Assembly (NCBI GenBank): GCA_018857735.1
Contig: JABMCL010001327.1
Span: forward strand, 1-64,000
Reading direction: 5' to 3'
Source: Alviniconcha marisindica
Taxonomy: Eukaryota; Mollusca; Gastropoda; Provannidae
DNA length: 64,000 bases
Shown: positions 1 to 12,651 of the stretch, piece by piece
Layout: every line of letters starts with the position of its first letter
Position numbering within the stretch: position 1 is the stretch's first letter
Notes under the pieces: generated by a model
Told to the model about the DNA's origin: nothing
The model's database searches: none
What the model saw: the letters and a program-made list of their open reading frames with translations, nothing else
Translations under genes and position numbers: made by a program

Positions 1-490
1 CGGACCCCCCCCCTTGAGGGAAGTTCACTCCACCGACGAAACATTAGCGTGGAGAGACCCTGGGGGATCTTGAGCCTGTTTACGACCTGTTTACCATTAT
101 GGGTGAAATCATCCCGTCAGAGTCTCTCTCACGTGTCACCTACACAGGAATTAAGAGTATGCATTTTTGCTAGAAAGAACAGAACCAGAAAGAAGAAAAG
201 CGCGGTAGAAGAAAACCCTCAAAAAAGCCCCAACAAAATTAAGAAAAATGAGCCCTTTGAATAGCTGAAATCAACAGAATGACTCAAGATAAAAAGGCCT
301 TAGAACAAACCCGAAAAAAAGAACTATGTATATCAAAACAGCCCTGCAAATTGCTAAGAACGGAAACCCTAAAGACGCGAAGGCCAAAGAACGCTGAAAA
401 AGCTAACAAGTGAATGGATCCTACAACGCCCTAAACAGAACAGAACAGAACGACATCAAACAAGAATAAAAATGGCCACAGGAAATAAAA

Positions 491-530
491 GGTGTTTTAT
501 GCCCAGTCAACCAGTACGGTTATATGAGGG
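491..530 (+). repeat. dispersed ~40-bp repeat (copy upstream of CCDC47)
   Basis: Near-identical to the copy at 11615-11657: ttttatgcccagtcaacc, then agtacggttatatgaggg. Confidence 0.7.
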
Positions 531-944
531 CTCGGAGAGAGTGAGAGAAGTACTATATAAAGAAAAACTGTGATGCAGACAAATACAGGAGAATGGCTGG
601 GCAGACAGAGATCAGCTGCAAGAAGGGAGCTGAAAACAGAGGCATCGTGGGGAGAATATTTGGAATGAAATATAGGTGAAAGGGCCGGTAGACAGAAACT
701 AGACACTAGAAATAAGTGAAAGGGGTGGAGCAGCTTAGTTTAAACACCCCGGCACGAGAAGCCGGCTCAGTGGGGGCGTAAACAAAAGGGAAGAAAGGAA
801 ACACTCTAACAGGAAGGAGCCCTACAAAAGTGATAAAAAGAACACAGTCACTTAGCTGGAAGAAGACCTCAGCAAAGTCCCTAAAAGAAGTCCCCATAAC
901 AGAAGGCAGTCACACTAAGTACTAAAAAGAGCAAAGCCACACGC

Positions 945-947
945 ACA

Positions 948-1015
<68 letters not shown>

Positions 1016-1051
1016 CACACACACTCTCTCACTCACACTCACTCACTCACA

Positions 1052-1143
<92 letters not shown>
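945..1143. repeat. compound microsatellite (ACGC)n-(AC)n-(ACTC)n-(AC)n
   Basis: A run of ACGC tetranucleotides (about 945-1002) changes to AC dinucleotides, a short ACTC/ACTCAC block, then an uninterrupted AC run to about 1142. It is direct simple-sequence DNA about 500 bp upstream of the presumed CCDC47 promoter. Confidence 0.95.
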
Positions 1144-1144
<1 letters not shown>

Positions 1145-1449
1145 CTGGTGACAGAACTGAGATGGGTAAATGTGGATATTCAGTTACCGCAGCTACGTGC
1201 GTACCTTCCATCTGGAGTATTTGTTCTCCACATGTTGCCGACGGACAGCAACGTCAGGAAAAGTGCGAATTTGGTGCGGCCACCGTGAAGCTTGTCCAGC
1301 CCAGTGCCTAGAAAGTTGGCCCACTCCTCATACTGAATTGCTCGGTTTTCGACTTTTTTTGTTTTTACTGAATCGCCAGCCCGGGTTGCCGGATAGTTAC
1401 ATAACTTAGCAACACGGTAGTGCTAAGATCTGCAACTGTCAGGAACAAC

Positions 1450-1615
1450 AATAACAACAGCAACAGCAAAACTTAGAGAGAGAGAGAGAGGAGGGGTGGG
1501 GGGGGGGGGGGGAACGACGCGGAACAAGCACGTGACCTTTGAACCAAAAAACCATGGGAGACAACTACTTTACTAAGCTCTTTTTCGAAAAAAGATAAAG
1601 TAAGTCAAAGGACAG
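1450..1615 (+). promoter_or_regulatory. putative CCDC47 promoter and 5' non-coding exon
   Basis: A G-rich run at about 1498-1513 is followed by a perfect E-box CACGTG at 1529-1534 (extended CACGTGAC), then by an exact splice-donor consensus GACAG/GTAAGT with the exon side ending at 1615. As the start codon of CCDC47 sits a few bases after a splice acceptor (2914-2915), a 5' non-coding exon is required upstream and this donor is the best I can see. An ACGTG core would also suit ER-stress or bHLH-ZIP factors. The transcription start itself is not visible. Confidence 0.4.
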
Positions 1616-2919
1616 GTAAGTGTGATAATAATTTCTACGTCTTACTGACTTTTGGTAAATTTTTATCGTTCAGTGTTCTTTTTCATTATTTCGATCAAGT
1701 CTGGCATGATTGCTTATGTTGTATGATCATTCGTAGTTCACACGCCACCACTACCACCATACCAGTCAGTAAGGACGCAAATTATACTCTGTAGGTTCCT
1801 GCAGATGTATTCTTCAGAATTAATGTTCTTCGCTTCTGTGAGTGTGACTCTCCAGCTTAAGTTTTTGGCATGTACTTTGCTGATTTGCGTTTACTTGACA
1901 TGCCAGCATCTTACTTCTTTCTTGCTGTTATTAGGCATGATAAAAACAGATCTATCGCTGATGCAGGCAAGCATTTAATAAACTGTAAAGTGCAGTTTAA
2001 CCGGCAAAGTCAACTGAGCCTGAGGGCATAACATTTTCCTAACCGGCATTCGATTTACCGATTTTCTCCATTATCTCGTATTAACTATTATATTATATGA
2101 AAAACTGAAGTACTAGGGTGATCATTTGAACTGGTAGACACTTTCATTCTCTCGATTAGTGAGTACATCAGTGATTGCATATGTTGCACTTATTCACATA
2201 ATTCAAGTTATTGCAGCATTTTAGTTTTTACATTCTTGTTCTTCCATATATATATATATAGTGACCAACTGCAAGTTCAACACTCTGAAAACTCTGATGC
2301 TTTTAGTGCATGGTGTGGTATTTAGGTGTTTCCATAGTCCACCAAACTCTGACAGAGTTACATGGACTATTTAATATTATTATTAATATTATTAGAATGT
2401 TACTAATAGTCTAATACTTACATACTACATGGTGATATAGTACTAATAGTGACACTAATATTGTAATAGTGTACATGGCGATGGACACAGCTCTATAGTT
2501 TGCTTTCAAGCTGATTCTGTGGGTATCAGTTCATCATTTTTTAATCTGTGCTGTCTGATGTCTGCCATATTGTTACTGTAATGTTGTTGTTAGATCATCG
2601 TCATGTTTGTTTGTTTGATTTTTTGTACTGTGATTGGCTACAACAACACTACACACCATACATAATACTAACAGGACTAGTCCTATCCTTTCTACAAGCA
2701 AAGCATCTGGCTTGGTCGCCACCAGGGAGTGTTGCATAGCATGACTGAGTTTGCAAGTTGGCCAGTTCCATAAAACCTTGTATACTTTGCTGTTGTTTGG
2801 CATGTTTGAATATGTGTGCACTGGCTCTTAGTCTTACTCTTAAATACTTGTAGCATTGCCATGCTTCAATGCAGTACATATTGAGATTAAAGTGTAGGAA
2901 CCCTTGCCTGGTTGCAGGC

Positions 2920-5900
2920 ATGAAGATGAACAGAGTGTGGCTGCTGTGTCTGTTGCTGGGGGTGGCAGCTGCTCTTGTCAAGAGTGCCAACCCTCATGAT
3001 GCCTTTGTTGAAGACAACGACTTTGCTGAATTTGAAGAGTTTGATGAGGAAGAAGAAGGCAAGTGTGTTTTGTTTACTTAAAAGAAATTTAATACACCTT
3101 AGACTTTTAGTATAATACATTAATAGTTTAATTTAATTTTTTAAATTGTGTTCTTAATCCAATTTTAAATCTAATGAAGCATATTTTATTATTATTAAGC
3201 TACATACGGCATATGTACCACTGTCAGATTCTTTAGGCTTCATACATATATGCAATATAATGATATAACATAATTTTTTACTTGCAATTAATTGGAAAAT
3301 CATGATATAACGTAATGATAGTTGATACTTGTTGTCAATGTCAAACGTCAATGCAGAAGCATACCAGCAGCATCTGCTGTGCGTCCTTTCTGGAGCTCCA
3401 ACATATCGCGTCAATCCGACTGTACCTGTCCCAAAGCGCTGTGGCAAGACTTGTTGCAGCAGTGGTCATATCCCGCCTTGATTATTGCAATTCAGTTTTC
3501 ATAGGTTTACCAGCAGACCAGATCGCTTGGTTACAGCGGGTGCAGAATAACGCAGCACGGCTCGTGTTGAAAAAAAGAATACGAGATCACGTAACACCGC
3601 TTCTTAAGGAACTTCACTGGCTACCAGTAGAATTCCGCTGTCAGTACAAGATTGCAACTCTTGCTTACCGCCATTTTGAAGGGTCTTTACCTCCTTATCT
3701 TTCCTCATCTCTCTGCACTTATAAACCATCTCGCTCTCTCTGATCTTCTAACGAAAAGCTGCTAAAAATTCCAAAGCAAAATCTCAAATCATTTGGACAA
3801 TGTTCTTTCAGTTTCATGGCACCATCTCTCTGGAATTCTCTGCCAGCTACTCTAAGAAATGTACCAACACTATCTCAATTCTAATCGCAGCTGAAAACCT
3901 TCTTGTTTGCCCAGGCCTTCCTGTAGAATCTGAAGAAATATGTGTCTGTGTGTGGCAGTTGAATGTAGATGGATGCATTTTGGATAGGGAGAGGGGGAGG
4001 GAGAGAGCATGAGAGATCTAGGTAAGAGAAGGAGGCACGGGTTGGGTGGGTGAAAAGACATTCAAATTGGTGTTGTTGTTTGAGATCATTAAGTTAATAT
4101 TTTGTTAATTGCTATATGAGTTGACGAGCGGAGACTGGTGTGCACATGTCATTATGTATGTGTGTGTGTGTGTCTAATGTTCGATAAGCAATAATGGTAA
4201 TTTAAGCTACAATAATTAAGGTTTTGTTTGCTGAAATATATGCTAATGCAGTTTTTGTGATAAGCGCAGTGGTTAAAGAATAGCGCTTTATAAGAATTAT
4301 TTTTTATTATTAGTTATTATTATACATTCTTAAAAAGAGGCAAAGTATTATTCACTGATTGTGAGTTAATCAAGCTAATGTATTTTATTGACAATGTACT
4401 GACAGCAGGAAGCAAATGAACAATGTAGACATGGGCTGTTTGTTGTAGTGTGGTGTTGCACCTTTTCTGGGTAGAAAAAATGCTAGAAATAGAATGGCAA
4501 GGAAGAAAGTAATATAAATTATAATAATCATATGTGATAAAATTAATATGAAATTAGGGAACAGACTCTAAAATTGTGAGCCTATGCTTGAGTTTGAAAT
4601 AAAACATTCTAAAGAAACAGCCATGCCCAGCTCATGTACTGTTAACACTAATAACAGTGTTAGTTGTGTTTGTTCTGTAGACACATAGTGTTTGAAACTG
4701 AAGCACTGAAAGCAACATTTCTGGCTAGTGTTGGTAAATTAGCATTACTGACATGAAATGATGAATAGTGATAAAAGTTTTGTTGTGTTCTGTGGAACTG
4801 AATGTATTACAGAAGAGTTTGTGTGACATGATCACTAAAGCATCACTGCAAACAGTGCAATGGACCAACATGGTGTCACAATCATTTGTTCATGATGGCA
4901 GTTGCATGACAACAGCAGCAATAAGAGCAGTAATGGCACCATCTGTATGAACTCATAGACTGAGCATCCCGTCTTTTTCCCTGCAGAACCTGTGGAAGCA
5001 GTGAAGGAGCAGGAGTCTGGCCAGCCACAGAGGGAAGCCGAGAGTGAGGCTGCAGATGCTGATGCAGGTTTTGAAGATGAGGATGAAGATGATGGAATCA
5101 TCGAGGTTTGCATTATTTTCTGGGTCACCATGTAACCATCATTGTGAGATTTACTGCAATAAAGCATGGTTCAGTGCAAAGTATGGCCAGCTTTGTTTGT
5201 TAGATGTTTATATTCAACAAGTGTGGTTGGGTTTGTAAGCAGTTTACATGCAACAAGTGTGGTCAGGTTTGTTTGTTACATGTTTATTTTGAACAAGTGT
5301 TGTCAAGTCTGTTAGAATTAAATGTTTACATTCAACAAATGTGAGTCGTGACTGGCTTTGTTAGATATTAACAAGCGCAGTCAGGTTTTTCAAAGTCGCA
5401 GGACTGGGAAGCACTGGAACATGCTAGCTGCCAAGCAGTGCATCTTTGCAACTTACCTGCCTTCTGTGGTGAAATGTTTCTGATAACACCATGTTTTCTC
5501 CACAACAGTCTGAGGATGACGAGTTTGAACACCTGCAAGATGAGGAGGAGTTTGAAAACTTTGACAAAGAAAAAGGGTCCACCACTAAAGTGAAGGGTGG
5601 CGAAAAGTTACCTGATCTTCAGATGGCAAAGGTATGGAATTCTGAAGCAACCCGAGTCATTGGGGGTGTTGTCCTGTTGTCCTCTAATCTGCGCTGTGTC
5701 AGCAGAATAACCCCGCTTGCCATTTCCCCCACACCTACCCACCCAAACTGTCCCTGCCCCCTATCACCCCCCACCTCCTAAGAAGAAGAAAAATCGCAGA
5801 ATTGGGGGAAAGGGAGTAGACGAGGGAGAAAGAAAAGACCAGAATATCCGCTTGGGTATTGTTGAGCTCTTGGTGTTCACTTTGGGCAAGTTAACATCTG

Positions 5901-8900
5901 TTGACTACTTGAATCCCCCAACAGCTGTTTTTTTGGAAGTGTTCCCATTTATACTTGTCGTTTTGTATGCTACCAGTATCATGGTAACACTTTTAGAAGA
6001 ATCGAAAGATCCAGATAAGGATATAGTGGGCCTTTTTGCTAAGGGTTCATAATGCCCAGAAGAGAAGGTATGGAAAATTGACGTGTTTGTTGCATAAAAG
6101 TTGCTGCCTTTAATTCTTGCGTTACATTGTGGATCACTGATATATATAGTTGCAAGTCACATTCATGTTTTGTCTGACATACGCAGACTAACATTGCTTC
6201 AGTGTTTGAGAAAATAGCGATTTTTGTGTGTGTGTGTGTGTTTATATAAAATTTATTAATTAGGAATATGAGCAGGATACAAGTATACTGTGTATGGGGA
6301 GTAGTCAGCCCTATGTGTGTGTTATTTTTCCACAGTGGTATGTTTCTGTGCATGAATTAAAAAGGGAAATCACTCCTTTGCTGCTGTTTCCTTTGGCTAG
6401 GTGCCACTGCACCTGCGCACCAACTGGGACAGCTTTTACCTAGAGATGCTGATGATTGCCGGCCTTGGGGTCTACTTTCTCAACTTCCTGGCAGGGAAGA
6501 CCAAAAACAGTCGCCTGGCGACAGCCTGGCTGGCAGCACACAAAGATCTGCTGGAGACGCACTTTGCCATTGTTGGTTGGTGATGTCTTCTTTCTAGTTT
6601 AGTGTCACTGGTGCGTTGTTCATGTTACAGATATTATGCAAAGGTTTACTGAGTTACTGAATTACCATACCTAACTGTTTGTCATCATGAATCATCATTA
6701 TGATAAACTGTCATGGACATTTGAGTCCAGGCAATACACGCTCATCTGCAGGAGCTTATGCAGTCCAAGACAGCGTGGAACTGGAAGCAATTTTTTGAGA
6801 TGAGATTCTGTGAAAAGATAAACTGATCTCTGCTTCTGTTGCATTTTAGTACCCATGTTAATAGTTTCTCTCAAAAAGCTGTTTTGCATCCCATGCTGGT
6901 TTGATCTTTGTTTCCTAACAAAGATCTTTGTTTCCTTGTTTCCTAACAAAGATTTTTGTTTCCTATCTGTTTGAGTACAGATGTAGTCTTCAGTGTTGAT
7001 TGTTCATGTTTTCTTTCCTTCTCTCAACCAGGTGACGATGGCACAGGCAAAGAGCCCACGCAGGGTGTGCTGATGAAGGAGTCTGAGAACATCTATGCAC
7101 TGTGGTGTAGTGGTCGCAGCTGCGTGGAGGGGATGCTGGTGGAGCTCAAGCTTTTGAAGCGTCAGGACCTTGTCAACGTCCTCCTTCGCCTCTTCAAGCC
7201 TGCCTCGGACCAGATTGTAAGTTGAGGCTGGGTGGCTGAGATGAGTGTTAGTGCATGTGAATACTGCTTCACGTCCACCAGGTTTTACTAGAGTGTGGTT
7301 GGAACCTGGGTAAATCAGCTTAGCAGTGAAGTGTCTGTGTTTGTCAGAACTGTTTGTCTGTGTTTGTCAGAACTGTTTGAACTGAGCCAGGTTTTGTAAC
7401 GTTCTGAACATTAAAGAGGAAGGATGCAAATTATGTTTGGCAAGTACAGGAATGCTGCAGCTTTCAGCAGCAGGGAATCAGCCTAAAAGTGGCTGGTTAA
7501 TAATTTGTGTTTGGGGTTGTAATCAGTTTTAAAGCAGTATGTATAGTCCTTATTACTGTGCCTGTGTATTTGGAAAGCTAGTGTTGAATTGGGTGTGCAT
7601 GTATAGAATTTTGCAGGGTCAAACTAGAAGGTAGGTGTGAATAAATATGAAAATAAAAAGGTTTTAATTTAGTAATCTTCTAATAAACTGGTTTCAATCA
7701 TCTCTTTCAGGTAATGCATGTAACAATGGAGGAAAAGAAGATGGACAAATTTGTGTTTTGTGTGGCTCAGAAGAAGTCGGCTATTCGTCTGCACAAGGAT
7801 ATGTATGATTTGGTGAGGCTGAAACCTTTTCTCTGGTTTATTCAAACCATTGCATGTTCTTCTCTCTTGGTTTCTTCTTCTTTTTTGGGGGGTGGAGGGG
7901 GGGGGGGGGGGGATCTGTGGCAGGGTGTTGTTGTAAAGTGTGTGTGTATTGGTTTTTGCATACCCTGACTATTTGTTTTTGAATCTAATTGGTCCTTTGC
8001 CTGTTGATATGATAAAAAGATTAACAGTATGTATATATGTTGATTACTGTTTTTTTTTAATGGGAGTGATGAAGAAGTTAGTTGCATGTAGCTTTCAACA
8101 GACACCCATTCTTCATGTTGAGTTTACAGGCATTGGCTGTAGGGGTGTTGAGCACACACAGATGTGGGTCAAACCCAAGTGATGTGAGTGAATGAGAGAA
8201 GAGTGTGGCAGCAGCAGGATGTGTCGGTCCCAGTCCCCATTCAGTGTGGGGTTGGAGGCAGCAGTGTGAACATTACTGTTTATCTGCAGGAAACCATTTG
8301 TGCTCTTTGCCTAAGAGTAAAACACCTGCATTTTTCATCTTGAAATGGTGTTGCTAGCCTTGTCTATGACTGACAGGAGAATTCTGCTTTGGTGTATGGA
8401 CAAAAGAACAGGCGCAGACACAGGCATGAACAAATGAGTAGACACTATCCAGTTTCCTCAATTGAGTGTCCTGAGGATAACCAGATACAGGTATAAAAAA
8501 AACAGACACGGGTATAAATGAATCCACAGATTATAAACTAATGAACAGACCCAGAGCAACCAATAAGTGTTGCACTTCATGGAACCTCACAGCTAAAAGT
8601 AACAATGCAGTTGATTGATGCAGGTGTAAAACATTTTTCAGAAGGCTTTGAAAATACATGTACACAACTGTCTGCTTATTGGTAGATTTATGCTGACTTA
8701 CCACTGCATATTTTTACAGAGTCAGTTTACAGAGAAGAAGTCAGTGGACAAGTATGACCTGCCAGCCTCCTACCAGTTGCTGTCTGAGAGTGGGGAAGCA
8801 ACCTCAGCCATGCTGGACAAGAAAGTAAGTGTCCATGCCTTATTATGTCTCCTTTGTTGGCTGTCTTGTGGCTGCTGTTGTGTGTGTCACTGTATCACTC

Positions 8901-11900
8901 ATTTACTGTTTATTCTTCAGTTTTGTGCTGTGCAGACACAGACTATTATTCAGAAGAATGATGATAACCCAGAACCGAGCTTTATTTCAGTAGAATCAAC
9001 AAATGAAAGTGGCTAACAGTGCTTGACAGATGTAATACATGCAGCAGGCAGACCTGTTTAGTCTACGCTTTTGGCGTAGAAATCTACACATTTGAAGCCC
9101 AAACTACGCATCTACGCTTGCATTACACAAACTACGCAAATGACTTTGTTTCGGCTACGCGATAGCGACGAGCGTAATTCGGTCCTCTTTTTTGATGCGA
9201 TCCTATTTTTGACACGGCCACCGTGTTCAAAAGGTACGTGCGCCCGCTTATGATACGCGCGCATCAAGTCTTGCAATAGCAGCGCTGGTTTTGGCGCAAA
9301 CATAGGTTCTGAACGCATCCAAAACTCCCTTCAGTTGGGAGAAAATGTCCGAGTCGAAGAAGCGAGCGTATGAAACTTCTTCAGAAGAAGACTCAGTGTT
9401 AGCCTCCAAAGGCTCTGCTGCTGCGATTAAAAGGAAGAAAGTTCCATCCCAGAAGTTTCTCCCAGCTGACCACTAAGCTTATCCGTGTTTGGTTCCTTCA
9501 AGGAAAGGCAGCGAACTTGTTCTTTGCACCACCTGCAAATCAGACTTTTATCATGCATGGTGGTCGATTTGACTGTAAGCAACCTGTTGAGAGCAAGTCC
9601 TACAAGGAGTTCAAGGCGACTGGAAAGTTTTTTCCAGCTTCAAGTCTGTCTCTTTCTCCGTTCCCCCCCCCATTTTAATGCAACAAACTGATATAGTTTT
9701 CCCGCACTTGTAAACATCGATAGCACTAGTCCGTAGAGTTATCTCCCTTGAGCAAATTTTTATCACCATTACAAAGAACGTGCGTTGTGATTGGCTACTT
9801 TGTTGGGGATCAGCCAATGAGAAAATTCGTTGCTCACACTGTTGTGAGGTTGGAAAAAAATTGTACTAGGCTGTTGAGTAGGGTGCTTGTGGCCGGGGTT
9901 GTTTGTACAAGGGGGGGGCGGGGGGAGGGGCTGACTGGCAGACTGATCTGTACAACTGCACTCTCATTCTGAGTCAAGATGTTGGCTTTACAATTTTCCC
10001 ACATTCACATGTGCACGGCCCAGCAAGAGACCTGAACAGATCTACACCACTTGTGTGTGGCTGAGACCTTGGTAGCAGTGCCATGCTGTCGCCTTACGTT
10101 TATATTTTCAGGCACTGTGGTCTTCTGATTCTGAAAATTATATCAATTCAGTCAAGCTCATAGAAAGGATGAGAGAAAGTGTGTGCTTGGTGTGGTGTGT
10201 GTGTGTGTGTGTGGGGTGTGTGTGAGTTGTTGGACAAACTGATTATCTTGTCTAAATTTGTAACTGAGATAGATAGAACATACTACAATTACAGTGTTAC
10301 ACTACAGCAAAATAATTGTATTTGTTGTTTTATTAAGTTTGTATAGACAAAGTTTCTTGTGTGTTATTTTGACTCGTTGAATGAGAATGAGAATGTGTAA
10401 ATGATAAATCAGTCCAGTTTCAACTAATGCACTATGACTACGCATTGTACCTCCTGACTACACATTTAGACTACCCAAACTACACTTGTGCATTTAGGGG
10501 GTAAACAGGTCTGAGCAGGGGACACAGTTTTATGAATAAATAAATATTACCTAGTATGCAGGTAAAATACAAGGTGAGCTAATAATAATGCTTGGCTGTT
10601 TTTCAACAATTGTTATGACATGTCCCTGATCAGTTCATGTTCTGTTCAAGCATGCCAATGTTGACTGAATGTGGTTGTGTTGGAGCATATTCACCATTTC
10701 ACCTTCTCTGACCAGCCTCTCTTCATTTCAGGTGTGCCAAGTATTGACCAAGTTCGAGGGTGTGGTGGAATATATTCACATCTCTGACCAATTTTCTGGA
10801 CCCAAGAGCCAAGAGTGAGTTCCTTGTTTGTCTGCTGCTAATAATTGAGTGCATTTGCTGCATCAACCTCCAACTGTTTGTGCTGTTGCAATTAGGGCAT
10901 CACATATTGGACATGGACTCAAGCCTTTCCTAGCCAGTAACACAATTGAGCCTTTCCTTGCCCTGAAAACATCATGTGAGGTCCAAGGTAAAATGTTCCC
11001 TGTGTGCTGGTAGGACATTATATAATGCTGTGGTGTGTGACCTTGTTTGGAGCTCATTTCTCAACAGTTTGGTTAGCAAAACCTTGCTTTGAGGCAGTGC
11101 TCAGAAGGAACTGGCACAAGTCACTGAATCATAGCGCTTAGCACTATGGCTCGTGTTTAGTGACACAGGTGTAGTGTTTTATGGGTGTGATAGTAATGAT
11201 GGCTAAATAATGAATTGTGCAACACCAAGAAACATTCTTTGGTGATAATAAAGTTCTTGTCTTATGAAGTTACGTCTTATCTTGTGGCAGAGAAGGGCTT
11301 CATAAACATTTTATATTGGAATTAAATTTGATAGGATTAAAAAATGGGCTGTCGCTGAAAGATGTCTCTTTGTTTGAGATTTTCTGCACTGTTTGCTGTC
11401 TTTATGTTTAAATTAATATGAAATGATCACAAAGCTATACTTGCATATGCTCATGCTATAATTCTGACTTGTGTTGGAAATCGCATGACATGTAAATATT
11501 GATCATAATTTATGTAGCTTTTTTGTTCTCTGCATCTGTGTGACTTTGAGGCTGTCTATGGCAACAACAACAAAAATGTTGGTCCCTTCTCGGAAGGTAA
11601 GTAAGTAAGTAAGTTGGTGTTTTATGCCCAGTCAACCGGTATGGTTATATCAGGGCGGTTTCTTGGAAGGTATGAAAGTGTGATTTGTTAGAGTCGGTGA
11701 TAACTTGTTGTTTTTTCCATTTTGAATGAGAGTTTGTTGTTCTTCATAATTTTTATGGACGTGCTTTGTTTCAGTGATACTCCACCGACGAAGCCTCCCA
11801 CTGCTAAACCCACCCTCATCTTCTGCTTCACTGGTAGGTTGCATTTTTTGTTTTGTAACTTTGTGTCATTGGCAGGTTGTACAGCATTACTAACACAGTC

Positions 11901-12576
11901 CTTTTTTTTGCTGTGGTTTCTGTTGTCAGTGTTCTTGTGTGAACATGTACCACAGAAAGCCATTTAAAGAGTTCATTGCTAAGATTGATGACTTTTTGAC
12001 TTGGTTTTGTACTAAGTTACCAGAGAGAATGACTGCTTATGACAACAGACAGTCTAACCACTACCTTGTGGTCTTGAATGTGATGTGAATCAGCAAGCGT
12101 TTGAGACTAGCTTTTGCTGAATTGGAAACCATGGCTTCCAGGGTTCCATATACAGTTTATAGTTACACCCTGAATATTTTAATAGTGCTAGCAATTAACG
12201 CACCATAATTAATATTAGGATTGCATAAGTATAGAAACTGACACAGCACTGCTTTGAAAAATTGTACCCTTTTATTTGCTTGCCAAATAACATCGAACCA
12301 TAAACCAAAAAGATGCTATGTCTATAGTTTGCCTGTTTCTTTAGCATGGTCAGGCTGAACAAGGAAGCAGGGGACATGTCAGTGAGTGTGAAATGTAGGC
12401 AGGTGTATTCTGACTGGCTTTCAGTGCCTGGCAAAGGCAAGTCTCGCCCAACAGACATGGAGTCCCTGAAGCCGCTGCTGCAGCTGGTCTTCTACTATGT
12501 GGAGAAGGTGTCCCGCTTCCAGCTCAGCAAGGAGGTCGGTCCACTCCCACTTCACACTGTCTCTCTCTCTCTTTGA

Positions 12577-12651
<75 letters not shown>

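Larger units (their letters stand above)
1..1449. other. upstream intergenic sequence, no gene recognised
   Basis: AT-rich sequence without a recognisable coding exon on either strand. It holds one copy of a dispersed motif (491-530) and a long compound microsatellite (about 945-1143). The short open frames here have no recognisable family features. Confidence 0.5.
2920..5631 (+). other. CCDC47: CCDC47 exons 1-3: signal peptide and acidic luminal domain
   Basis: Residues 1-127. The N-terminus is a basic-hydrophobic signal peptide ([17 protein letters not shown]) followed by a stretch dominated by Asp and Glu, as in other CCDC47 proteins, where this part faces the ER lumen and may bind calcium with low affinity (family knowledge and inference). 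Exon 1 ends with one base of a Glu codon at 3058, completed by AA at 4987; exon 2 ends GGAATCATCGAG before gtttgc; exon 3 runs from TCTGAGGATGAC to ATGGCAAAG before gtatgg. Confidence 0.9.

Noticed and set aside
3315..3743. Separate reverse-transcriptase gene
   Set aside because: Only the region after the RT palm remains, with frameshifts and stops; it is a truncated LINE copy.
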